Of a stretch of 29,100 nt of DNA, positions 15,766-22,568 are shown piece after piece. The stretch lies in assembly GCA_039933775.1 (NCBI GenBank), contig JBDTNK010000027.1, forward strand, positions 1 to 29,100, written 5' to 3'. The translations under genes were made by a program, and so were the position numbers. Each line of letters opens with the position of its first letter. Within the stretch, counting starts at the first letter, position 1. The notes under the pieces were generated by a model that saw nothing but the letters and a program-made list of their open reading frames with translations, ran no database searches and was not told the origin of the DNA. Source of the stretch: JBDTNK01 sp039933775 (GTDB lineage Bacteria; Chloroflexota; Limnocylindria; QHBO01).

Positions 15766-15780
15766 GCGCCGCGCGGCGCT
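15765..15780. promoter_or_regulatory. 16-base perfect palindrome, possible operator
   Basis: AGCGCCGCGCGGCGCT reads the same on both strands. It lies in the 96-base gap between the divergent molybdenum hydroxylase operon and the DUF2269 gene, immediately upstream of the minus-strand -10. A dimeric regulator bound here would block the -10/-35 region. GC-only palindromes arise easily in GC-rich DNA, so the operator role is inference. Confidence 0.4.
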
Positions 15781-15790
15781 CGCCGGCGGC

Positions 15791-15819
15791 TTGACTCGTG
15801 GGCGTAGGCTCGCTACGGC
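15791..15819 (+). promoter_or_regulatory. Candidate promoter of the DUF2269 gene
   Basis: TTGACT (15791-15796) is followed after 17 bases by TACGGC (15814-15819). The -35 is good and the -10 is imperfect. TAGGCT at 15805-15810 is an alternative -10. GGAGGT at 15840-15845 then precedes GTG 15850. Confidence 0.4.
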
Positions 15820-15849
15820 CGGTTGGCCATCCCGAGTACGGAGGTCCGC

Positions 15850-16347
15850 GTGAACCCGCTTTTCCTTGTCTTCCTCTTCCTGCACATCGGTGCCGCGATC
15901 GTCGCCTTCGGGCCGACCTTCGCCTTCCCGCTCATCGCGGCAGCGGGGCAGAAGAACCCGCAGCACGCCGCCTTTGCCGCTGAGCTCAGCGAACGCATCG
16001 AGAGCAAGGTGGTGCTGCCGCTGGCCCTGTCAATGCCGGTCACCGGCGCACTGCTGATCATCACCGGCGACGTCAACCTCTTCCAGCCGTGGCTGCTCGC
16101 GGCAATCGCCATCTACCTGGTCGCGATCAGCTACTCGGTCGTCGTGCAGGGGCCGGCTGGCCGCGAGCTGGCGCACATCCTGGGCGCCATGTCTCCGGGC
16201 GCGGCGGGGTCCGGCGAGGCGGCCGTCATCTCGGGTCCACCGCCGCGCGTGGCCGAGCTGGGCGCCAAGCTGCAGCGCGGCGGGATGCTCCTCGCGGCCC
16301 TGCTCGTGGCGATCGTGGTCCTGATGGTGATCGGCTCGAACGCCTGA
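15850..16347 (+). CDS. DUF2269 family integral membrane protein
   Basis: A 165-residue membrane protein with about four hydrophobic helices (residues 2-33, 50-70, 75-100 and 140-162). The start VNPLFLVFLFLHIGAAIVAFGPTF is typical of DUF2269; function unknown. I chose GTG 15850 because GGAGGT lies four bases upstream and the product then starts at the family's usual first residues; TTG 15823 would add nine residues. The charged loop around 120-130 is Pro/Gly-rich. The gene is divergent from the xanthine dehydrogenase operon across the palindrome and its stop abuts the convergent D-aminoacylase stop with no base between (TGATCA). Confidence 0.85.
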   Translation: MNPLFLVFLFLHIGAAIVAFGPTFAFPLIAAAGQKNPQHAAFAAELSERIESKVVLPLALSMPVTGALLIITGDVNLFQPWLLAAIAIYLVAISYSVVVQGPAGRELAHILGAMSPGAAGSGEAAVISGPPPRVAELGAKLQRGGMLLAALLVAIVVLMVIGSNA

Positions 16348-17928
16348 TCAACGGCGGACGACCCGACCCGGCAGCGCGCCGGTGTGGCGTCCGCCGCGCA
16401 CCACCGGCACGCCATTGACGATGACGTGGTCGATGCCGGTGGGGTAGCGCCGCGGCTCGTCGTACGTGGCGTTCGAGCGGACGGTCGCCGGGTCCAGGAC
16501 CACGATGTCGGCATGGGCACCATCGCGCAGCGTGCCGCGATCGCGCAGGCCGAGCCGCGCGGCGGGCGCCGATGTCATCTTGCGCACCGCCTCGGGCAGG
16601 CTGAACAGCGCCTCGTCGCGCACGAACTGGCCGAGGATGCGCGGGAACGAGCCGTACGTGCGCGGCGACGGCTTGGCCGCGACAAAGGTCGAGTCGGTCC
16701 CGACCATCCCGAACGGATGTGCGATGAACGGCGCCAGCGTCCTGCCCCACGGGCCGGCGGTGACCTGGTTGACGCCGAGGTTCTCGTCGAGGAGCAGGTC
16801 GCAGATGACGTCGACGGCATCCACGCCGCGCTCACGCATCACGTCGGCCACGGTCATCGACTCCCAGCGCAGGTTCTCCGGACGCGTGAAGGCGCCCAGG
16901 CGGACATCGGCCCAGCCGGCGGGCGAGGTGTATGCCGCGCCCCGCTCGCGCAGCTCGGCGCGAAGCCGGGTGCGCACTGCCGAATCCGCGAGGCGCTCCT
17001 TGGTCGACATCGGTCCACCCGCCTGGATCCAGAGGGGAAGCTGAATCAGGAGCCGGGTGCTGGCCCACTCGGACGGATAGGTGTCCCAGGTCACGTCGGC
17101 GCCGCCGGCGCGCGCCTCCTCCACCAGGCCGATGAGCCGCTCCGGGCCGCCCGGATGCGTCTCGCGATGGTAGAAGTGGGTGATGTGCACCGGGCCGGAG
17201 CCGCGGTGACCGATCTCGATCGCCTCGCGGAATGGGTCCAGGAAGCGGTCACCCAGCGCGTAGCGCACGTGCGTGTGGTAGAAGCCGCCGTTCCGCGCAG
17301 CTTCGTCGGTGAGGGCCGCCAGCTCGTCGGTCGAGGCATAGCCGCCGGGCGGGTAGTCGAGACCACTCGAAACACCCAGCGCGCCCTCCGCCATCGCCTC
17401 GCGCAGCATGGCGCGCATGTCGGCGAGGCTGGCAGGCGTGGCCGGCTCATCCTCCCAGCCGATGGCGCAGATGCGCAGCGCGCTGTTCCCGACCAGCATG
17501 CCCACGTTGACCGATGTCGCTTGGTCGAGGCGGCCAAGGTAGGAAGCCACGCTGTCCCAGTCGGCGCGAATCTCCGGGCGCCCGTCGAGCCCGGCGTTCA
17601 TATCGATCAGCGCGTCCAGGTCGCGCTGCTCCCGCAGCGGCGCGTACGAGAGCCCATCGACGCCGATGATCTCGGTCGTCACGCCCTGCCGCACCTTCGG
17701 CTCGTGGGTCGGCTCGGCCAGCAGCTGCAACCCCGAGTGCGAGTGCAGGTCGATGAAGCCGGGCGTTACCACGCGATCGCTGGCATCGATCAGGTCTCGC
17801 GCCGCGGGCCGTGCCTCCGGCTCCAGGATCCGCATCCGATCGCCGCTGATCGCGACGGTGCCGCGCCGGCCGGACGCCCCGCTGCCGTCGATGAGCGTGC
17901 CGCCGACGATGAGCAGATCGATCTCCAT
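16348..17928 (-). CDS. D-aminoacylase-family amidohydrolase (N-acyl-D-amino-acid deacylase-like)
   Basis: An amidohydrolase-superfamily protein of 526 residues, the size of N-acyl-D-amino-acid deacylases. It opens with MEIDLLIVGGTLIDGSG and carries the metal motif HSHS in GFIDLHSHSGLQLL near residue 60, GLDYPPGGYAST, and YHTHVRY and VHITHFYHRETH with further histidines. D-aminoacylases normally have a metal-bridging Cys in a GNCG segment; here the matching segment reads IIGVDGLSYAP, with Asp in place of the Cys. This looks like a separate subfamily with unknown substrate, so the deacylase name is only a family label. Start ATG 17928 is supported by TATACT 6 bases upstream. Confidence 0.85.
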   Translation of the reverse strand: MEIDLLIVGGTLIDGSGASGRRGTVAISGDRMRILEPEARPAARDLIDASDRVVTPGFIDLHSHSGLQLLAEPTHEPKVRQGVTTEIIGVDGLSYAPLREQRDLDALIDMNAGLDGRPEIRADWDSVASYLGRLDQATSVNVGMLVGNSALRICAIGWEDEPATPASLADMRAMLREAMAEGALGVSSGLDYPPGGYASTDELAALTDEAARNGGFYHTHVRYALGDRFLDPFREAIEIGHRGSGPVHITHFYHRETHPGGPERLIGLVEEARAGGADVTWDTYPSEWASTRLLIQLPLWIQAGGPMSTKERLADSAVRTRLRAELRERGAAYTSPAGWADVRLGAFTRPENLRWESMTVADVMRERGVDAVDVICDLLLDENLGVNQVTAGPWGRTLAPFIAHPFGMVGTDSTFVAAKPSPRTYGSFPRILGQFVRDEALFSLPEAVRKMTSAPAARLGLRDRGTLRDGAHADIVVLDPATVRSNATYDEPRRYPTGIDHVIVNGVPVVRGGRHTGALPGRVVRR

Positions 17929-17934
17929 CGCGCG

Positions 17935-17940
17935 AGTATA
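17935..17940 (-). promoter_or_regulatory. Divergent -10 region between D-aminoacylase-like and mocA genes
   Basis: Minus-strand TATACT lies 6 bases before ATG 17928 and fits a leaderless start. Read on the plus strand, the overlapping AGTATAGG (17935-17942) lies 7 bases before mocA ATG 17950 and may serve that gene too, though it lacks the final T. Only 21 bases separate the two divergent start codons, so the two genes could share or compete for this site. Confidence 0.5.
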
Positions 17941-17949
17941 GGAACCGCC

Positions 17950-18534
17950 ATGACCCATCACGCCGCGATCAGCGGTATCGCCGCGATCGTCCTCGCCGCC
18001 GGTGAATCGCGCCGCTACGGAGGCCCGAAGCAGCTGGCGGTCCACGAGGGCCGGACCCTGCTCGAGCATGTGCTGGGGCGTGCCGACGAGGCGGGCCTGT
18101 CGCCGATCGTGGCGGTCGTGCCGGTCTGGCTCACGCGCCCGCGCTCGATGGACGCCGAGCACCTGCGCTGGGTGCGCAATCCCCGTCCCGAGCGCGGGAT
18201 GAGCTACTCGCTGGCGCTTGCCGTCGAAGCGCTTTCTGACGACACGCAGGCCGCGCTCATCCTGCTCGGCGATCAGCCGACGGTGCCGCTCGCCACGATC
18301 CGTGCCGTGCTGGCGGGCCGGGGCGAGCGGCCGGTCACCGTCGCGCGGGCGGACGGCCACGACGGGCCGCCGGTCCTGCTCGAGCGCAGCCACTTCCGCC
18401 TGGTGACCGAGGCGCGTGGCGATGTCGGGCTGCGGGCTGTCCTCGCGGCGCGCCCCGAGCTGGTGTGCGCCGTCGAGGTGCCCGCACACGCCCCCGACAT
18501 CGACACGCCCGACGACCTCGCGGCCCTGAGATGA
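17950..18534 (+). CDS. mocA: MocA/MobA-like molybdenum cofactor nucleotidyltransferase
   Basis: It transfers CMP or GMP to molybdopterin to make the dinucleotide cofactor. The 194 residues show the nucleotide loop LAAGESRRYGGPKQL at 15-29, NPRPERGMSYSLALA at 77-91, the metal-binding LLGDQPTV at 105-112 and GPPVLL at 139-144. This pattern fits MocA, which supplies cytosine dinucleotide cofactor to xanthine dehydrogenase-type enzymes, better than MobA. The molybdenum hydroxylase encoded 2.2 kb away is the obvious client. The start ATG 17950 has no Shine-Dalgarno sequence. Confidence 0.85.
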   Translation: MTHHAAISGIAAIVLAAGESRRYGGPKQLAVHEGRTLLEHVLGRADEAGLSPIVAVVPVWLTRPRSMDAEHLRWVRNPRPERGMSYSLALAVEALSDDTQAALILLGDQPTVPLATIRAVLAGRGERPVTVARADGHDGPPVLLERSHFRLVTEARGDVGLRAVLAARPELVCAVEVPAHAPDIDTPDDLAALR

Positions 18535-18562
18535 TCGCCACGGCTCGACGCGGGGCGGCCGC

Positions 18563-18568
18563 TACAAT
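18563..18568 (+). promoter_or_regulatory. -10 element upstream of ruvB
   Basis: TACAAT, the best -10 match in the window, lies 7 bases before ATG 18576 of a 12-codon upstream ORF and 42 bases before the ruvB ATG. The predicted transcript would begin at or just before ATG 18576. Confidence 0.6.
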
Positions 18569-18575
18569 CGCTCAC

Positions 18576-18614
18576 ATGTTCGATTCGGCCACGTCCCGAG
18601 GACGCCGCGCATGA
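18576..18614 (+). CDS. 12-codon upstream ORF coupled to ruvB
   Basis: ATG 18576 opens a 12-residue frame (MFDSATSRGRRA) whose TGA overlaps the ruvB ATG as ATGA. It starts 7 bases after the TACAAT -10, so it would be read as a leaderless mini-gene. A GAGGA for ruvB lies inside it at 18598-18602, eight bases before the ruvB ATG. It may be a leader peptide that couples ruvB translation to initiation at the mRNA 5' end, or the true leaderless start region of the transcript. Translation is not proven. Confidence 0.4.
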   Translation: MFDSATSRGRRA

Positions 18615-19663
18615 CGATCGACCGCGTCACGGCTGCGGAGATCGCCGAAGAGGAGCGCAGCCTCGAGTCAACGGTCCGGCCGCGACGCCTCGACGAGTTC
18701 GCCGGGCAGGCTCGCGTCAAGGAGAACCTGGCGATCCTGATCGACGCCGCCCAGCATCGCTCCGAGCCGGTCGACCACGTGCTGCTGTACGGGCCGCCGG
18801 GGCTCGGCAAGACGACGCTGGCCAACATCGTGGCGGCCGAGATGGGCGCGCAGATCCGGACCACCTCGGGACCTGCGATCGAGCGTGCCGGCGACCTGGC
18901 GGCGGTGCTCACCAGCCTCGGCAAGGGCGACGTGCTGTTCATCGACGAGATTCATCGGCTGAGCCACGTGGTCGAGGAGATTCTGTATCCGGCGATGGAG
19001 GACTTCGCGCTGGACGTGGTGCTCGGCAAAGGGCCCGGCGCGCGCTCCGTGCGGCTGCAGATCGAGCACATGACCGTGATCGGCGCCACGACGCGGGTCG
19101 GTTCCATCACCGGCCCGCTGCGCGACCGATTCGGCGTGACCTATCGCCTCGACTACTACACCCAGGACGAGCTCGAGCACATCCTGCGCCGCTCGGCCGA
19201 GATCCTGGGGATCAGTCTCGCGCCGGAGGCGGCCACGACCGTGGCGCGTCGCTCGCGCGGGACGCCGCGCATCGCCAACCGCCTCCTCAAACGCGTGCGC
19301 GACTTTGCCCAGGTGCGGGGCGGCGGCGACGGCGCCGTGACCGCGGAGCTGGCCAACGGGGCGCTCGACCTGCTCGAGATCGACACCCTCGGCCTCGACG
19401 CGCTGGATCGACAGCTGCTGCGCGGCATCGCACAGCACCACGGTGGCGGTCCGGTTGGCCTCGCCACCATGGCGGCCACGATCAGCGAGCCAGTCGAGAC
19501 GCTGGAGGACGTCATCGAGCCCTACCTGATGCAGATCGGGCTGCTGGCTCGGACGCCGCGCGGCAGGCAGCTGACCGCCTCCGGATGGCGTCACCTGGGC
19601 CTCGCACCGCCGGCGGGCAGCGCGGCGGAGGCATCGGTCCAGCCCGGACTCTTCGACCGCTGA
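18611..19663 (+). CDS. ruvB: Holliday junction DNA helicase RuvB
   Basis: The AAA+ motor that drives branch migration of Holliday junctions with RuvA. The 350 residues include TVRPRRLDEFAGQ at 21-33, Walker A GPPGLGKTT at 61-69, Walker B VLFIDEIHRL near 108-117, sensor 1 IGATTRVG, and RSRGTPRIANRLLKRVRDFAQV with the sensor 2 arginines. The C-terminal winged-helix domain has GLATMAATISEPVETLEDVIEPYL. ruvA and ruvC are not within the window. The start is set by GAGGA eight bases upstream. DUF2905 follows after 12 bases in the gene order seen widely next to queA-tgt. Confidence 0.97.
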   Translation: MTIDRVTAAEIAEEERSLESTVRPRRLDEFAGQARVKENLAILIDAAQHRSEPVDHVLLYGPPGLGKTTLANIVAAEMGAQIRTTSGPAIERAGDLAAVLTSLGKGDVLFIDEIHRLSHVVEEILYPAMEDFALDVVLGKGPGARSVRLQIEHMTVIGATTRVGSITGPLRDRFGVTYRLDYYTQDELEHILRRSAEILGISLAPEAATTVARRSRGTPRIANRLLKRVRDFAQVRGGGDGAVTAELANGALDLLEIDTLGLDALDRQLLRGIAQHHGGGPVGLATMAATISEPVETLEDVIEPYLMQIGLLARTPRGRQLTASGWRHLGLAPPAGSAAEASVQPGLFDR

Positions 19664-19675
19664 GGGGAGCTGCCC

Positions 19676-19891
19676 ATGTCGCCTGAGCTCGGCCGCATCG
19701 TGCTTATCATCGGAATCGTGCTCGTCGTCGTCGGCGGGCTGGCGCTGCTCGGCATCCGCCTGCCCTTCGGACGGCTCCCCGGGGACATTGCGATCGAGGG
19801 CGAGCACGGGGGTCTCTACATCCCCATCGCCACGATGATCATCCTCTCGATCGTGGTCACCATCCTCGCGAACCTCTTCTTCCGCCGCTGA
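19676..19891 (+). CDS. DUF2905 family small membrane protein
   Basis: A 71-residue protein with two hydrophobic helices (residues 7-26 and 48-69) around the family core LPFGRLPGDIAIEGEHGGLYIPI. Its function is unknown, but the family is a common neighbour of ruvB and queA. GAGGGGAG lies six bases before ATG 19676, and the ruvB stop is 12 bases upstream, so it is co-transcribed with ruvB. Confidence 0.9.
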   Translation: MSPELGRIVLIIGIVLVVVGGLALLGIRLPFGRLPGDIAIEGEHGGLYIPIATMIILSIVVTILANLFFRR

Positions 19892-19939
19892 CCAACCGTA
19901 TCGTGCGAAAACAGGGCGTCGTGCCGCCGATTTGCGTAC

Positions 19940-19945
19940 TACGAT
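19940..19945 (+). promoter_or_regulatory. Candidate -10 of the purine permease gene
   Basis: TACGAT lies 63 bases before the TTG start at 20009, which predicts a leader of about 55 bases. No convincing -35 is visible. Confidence 0.4.
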
Positions 19946-19956
19946 CCGCGCTGGTG

Positions 19957-19982
19957 CCGCTCGGGTCCGGTTTCCGCAGCGG
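19957..19982 (+). other. Leader hairpin of the purine permease gene
   Basis: CCGCTCGG and CCGCAGCGG can pair over 8 base pairs with one bulged C and a 9-base loop, ending 15 bases before the Shine-Dalgarno sequence. The permease handles purines, so a regulatory fold was considered, but no purine-riboswitch core is seen. Confidence 0.3.
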
Positions 19983-20008
19983 GCCGTACGGAGGATCGGA
20001 GGAAATCG

Positions 20009-21412
20009 TTGGAGGCGACCGCCCAACCACGCGAGCGCAGCGAGGACCCGGAAGAGACCGGACTCGCGCGCTTCTTCCACTTCAGAGAGCGGGGGACCAA
20101 TCTCGGAACGGAGATCCGAGCTGGCGTGACCACGTTCATGGTCATGGCCTACATCCTGTTTCTCAACGGCTCCATTTTGACCGGGGGCTTCGAGGCCACC
20201 GGGCAGACGGACCCGGCCTTCACGTTGGCCACGATCGCGGCCGGAACCGCGCTCATCGCCGGCGTGATGACGATCGCCATGGGCCTCGTCGCGAACTACC
20301 CGTTCGCGCTCGCCGCCGGACTGGGGATCAACGCGATCGTTGCCTTCTCGCTCACCGGTAGGGGCCTGAGCCCGGCCGGCGCGATGGGCGTGATCGTCAT
20401 CGAGGGACTGCTCGTCACGCTGCTCGTCCTGGTGGGTCTGCGCGAGGCGATCATGAACGCGGTGCCGGTCTCGCTGAAGCGGGCGATCGGTGTCGGCATC
20501 GGTCTGTTCATCCTGTTCATCGGGTTTGCCAATGGCGGGCTCATCAAGTCGAACGTGCCGGGGACCCTGGTCACCGTCTCGTTCCCGACCGAGCCGGCGC
20601 AGTGGGTCTTCCTGGCCGGCCTGCTCATCACCGTGGTCCTCTACGTCCTGCGCGTGAAGGCGGCGCTCGTGATCAGCATCCTGCTGACCACCGTGCTGGC
20701 CCTGATCGTGGGCGTGGCCAGCATCCCGCCGAGCAGCGAGCTCATCGTCACGCCGAGCTTCGATACGCTCGGCAGATTCGACCTGGGGCAGGTCTTCAGC
20801 GTGCTGCCGCTGGTCACCGCCCTGCTCGTCATCTTCGCCATCCTGCTCACCGACTTCTTCGACACGATGGGAACGATCACCGGCGTCGCCGCCGAGGCCG
20901 GCCTGACGCGCGAGGATGGCTCGGTGCCGGACGTCGGACGCCCGCTGCTCGTCGACTCGCTGGCCGCGGTGGCCGGTGGTGCCGGCGGGGTCAGCTCGAA
21001 CACGACGTATATCGAGAGCGCGGCCGGCGTGGCCGACGGCGGGCGCACCGGCATGACCTCGGTCGTGACCGGCGTTCTCTTCCTGCTCGCGATCCTGCTC
21101 GCGCCGATCGCGCTCATCGTCCCGGCGGCCGCCACGGCGCCGGCACTGGTCCTGGTCGGCTACCTCATGTTCACGCTGATCAAGGACATTCCGGTCGCCG
21201 ACGTCGAGGAGGGGCTGCCGGCGCTGCTGACCATGATCCTCATGCCGCTGACCTACGACATCACCGTGGGCATCGGAGCCGGCTTCATCAGCTGGGTGCT
21301 GATCAAGGCGGTACGCGGCAAGATGGAGCAGATCCATTGGCTGATGTGGCTGGTGGCCATCGCGTTCCTCGTTTTCTTCGCCCAGGACTGGATCACCAGC
21401 ATCGCGACTTGA
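20009..21412 (+). CDS. AzgA-type guanine/hypoxanthine (purine) permease
   Basis: A polytopic NCS2-superfamily transporter of the AzgA/GhxP/PbuG group, 467 residues, importing purine bases with protons. Motifs are AGVTTFMVMAYILFLN at 38-53, MGLVANYPFALAAGLGINA at 91-109, LTDFFDTMGTITGV at 280-293 and GGVSSNTTYIESAAGVADGGRTG at 326-348, the last being diagnostic. The start is TTG 20009 with an excellent GGAGGA five bases before it; no ATG fits. It lies between DUF2905 and queA, genes often adjacent elsewhere. It may feed xanthine dehydrogenase, or it may import a 7-deazapurine for queA-tgt; the sequence cannot decide. Confidence 0.9.
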   Translation: MEATAQPRERSEDPEETGLARFFHFRERGTNLGTEIRAGVTTFMVMAYILFLNGSILTGGFEATGQTDPAFTLATIAAGTALIAGVMTIAMGLVANYPFALAAGLGINAIVAFSLTGRGLSPAGAMGVIVIEGLLVTLLVLVGLREAIMNAVPVSLKRAIGVGIGLFILFIGFANGGLIKSNVPGTLVTVSFPTEPAQWVFLAGLLITVVLYVLRVKAALVISILLTTVLALIVGVASIPPSSELIVTPSFDTLGRFDLGQVFSVLPLVTALLVIFAILLTDFFDTMGTITGVAAEAGLTREDGSVPDVGRPLLVDSLAAVAGGAGGVSSNTTYIESAAGVADGGRTGMTSVVTGVLFLLAILLAPIALIVPAAATAPALVLVGYLMFTLIKDIPVADVEEGLPALLTMILMPLTYDITVGIGAGFISWVLIKAVRGKMEQIHWLMWLVAIAFLVFFAQDWITSIAT

Positions 21413-21435
21413 TCCGTCCTGCCCTTGGACCGATG

Positions 21436-21464
21436 GCGCCCGGCCGGACCTTCCGGCCGGGCGC
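21436..21464 (+). terminator. Perfect 13-bp hairpin between the permease and queA
   Basis: GCGCCCGGCCGGA and its exact complement flank a 3-base loop. It begins 23 bases after the permease stop and ends directly against the -10 TACGCT (21465) of queA. There is no T tract, so it may be a GC-type terminator for the permease transcript, and it also fills the spacer and -35 area of the queA promoter. Confidence 0.6.
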
Positions 21465-21470
21465 TACGCT
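21465..21470 (+). promoter_or_regulatory. Candidate -10 of queA
   Basis: TACGCT lies 12 bases before ATG 21483, predicting a leader of only about 6 bases. The same hexamer precedes tgt. It abuts the 13-bp hairpin. Confidence 0.45.
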
Positions 21471-21482
21471 GTCTCCCGCCTC

Positions 21483-22559
21483 ATGTCCACATCTGACGAG
21501 CCGCCGCGACTGCGCGTCGACGACTTCGACTACGACCTGCCCGACGGCGCGATCGCGCAGACTCCCGCGGAGCCGCGCGACGCGAGCCGGCTTCTCGTGC
21601 TCGATCGAGGCGCGTCGCGGCCGGACCGCCCGGCGCTCGACCATGCTCGCTTCTCGGAGATCGGCGCCTGGCTGCGCCCGGGGGATCTGCTCGTCGTGAA
21701 CGACAGCCGGGTGATCCCGGCGCGGCTGCCCGCAACGCGTGCGCGCGGCGGGCGCGCGGAGCTGCTCCTGCTGCGAGCGCTCGACGATGGGCGCTGGGAG
21801 GCGCTGGTGCGACCGTCACGCCGCGTTGCGGTTGGCGGCCGGCTTACGCTGCGTAGCGGTGACCGCGTCGAGGTGGGGGAGCGGATGGGCGACGGTACGC
21901 GGGCCGTGCGCTTCGACCGCGATCCGCAAGACGTGATGCGCGACGCCGGGGAGCTGCCGCTGCCGCCCTACATCCATGACCGCAGCGCTCCCGCCGCTCG
22001 CTACCAGACCGTCTACGCGCGACCGCTCGGATCCGCGGCGGCCCCGACGGCGGGGCTGCATTTCACGCCGGAGCTGCTCGCAAGCCTGGACGCCGCCGGC
22101 GTCGAGCGCGCCTCGGTCACGCTGCATGTCGGGCTCGACACCTTTCGCCCGCTCGAGGGCGACTACATCGACGAGCACCACATCCACCGCGAGTGGTTCG
22201 AGATTCCGTCCGCGACGACGCAGGCGATCGCCGCCGCTCGTGCGCGTGGCAGCCGGGTCGTCGCTGTCGGGACCACCAGCGTGCGGGTCCTGGAAACCGC
22301 GGCACGCTCCGGGGCCGCCAGCGGCTGGAGCGACCTGTACATCACCCCAGGCGCTCGGTTCGAGACGGTCGGCGCGCTCATCACGAACTTCCACCTGCCG
22401 CGCAGCTCGCTCCTCCTGCTCGTGACGGCGTTCGTGGAGCGCGGCATGCCAGCGGCGAGCGCGATGACGGGGCGCGACGTCCTGCTGGCGTCTTACCGCG
22501 CGGCGCTCGATTCGGGGTATCGGTTCTTCAGCTTCGGCGACGCGATGCTGATCGTGTGA
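21483..22559 (+). CDS. queA: S-adenosylmethionine:tRNA ribosyltransferase-isomerase
   Basis: It moves and rearranges the ribosyl group of AdoMet onto preQ1 in tRNA to make epoxyqueuosine. The 358 residues show the N-terminal FDYDLPDGAIAQTPAEPRDASRLLVLDR, LRPGDLLVVNDSRVIPARL near 60-78, PLPPYIHD, YQTVYARPLGSAAAPTAGLHFT near 172-193, VTLHVGLDTFRPL, VGTTSVRVLET and the C-terminal TNFHLPRSSLLLLVTAF, all family hallmarks. The length is normal. The stop is 10 bases from the stop of the convergent gene of unknown function that separates it from tgt. Confidence 0.97.
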   Translation: MSTSDEPPRLRVDDFDYDLPDGAIAQTPAEPRDASRLLVLDRGASRPDRPALDHARFSEIGAWLRPGDLLVVNDSRVIPARLPATRARGGRAELLLLRALDDGRWEALVRPSRRVAVGGRLTLRSGDRVEVGERMGDGTRAVRFDRDPQDVMRDAGELPLPPYIHDRSAPAARYQTVYARPLGSAAAPTAGLHFTPELLASLDAAGVERASVTLHVGLDTFRPLEGDYIDEHHIHREWFEIPSATTQAIAAARARGSRVVAVGTTSVRVLETAARSGAASGWSDLYITPGARFETVGALITNFHLPRSSLLLLVTAFVERGMPAASAMTGRDVLLASYRAALDSGYRFFSFGDAMLIV

Positions 22560-22568
22560 GGCGCGGCC

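Noticed and set aside
19892..20008. Purine riboswitch in front of the purine permease
   Set aside because: The leader is only about 55 bases after the likely start site and shows no purine-aptamer core; only a GC-rich bulged hairpin is present.
18668..21337. Open minus-strand frame of about 890 codons opposite ruvB, DUF2905 and the permease
   Set aside because: The translation is low-complexity Arg/Asp/Gly/His-rich with no family likeness. It is the stop-poor shadow expected opposite GC-rich genes, and both plus-strand genes are certain.
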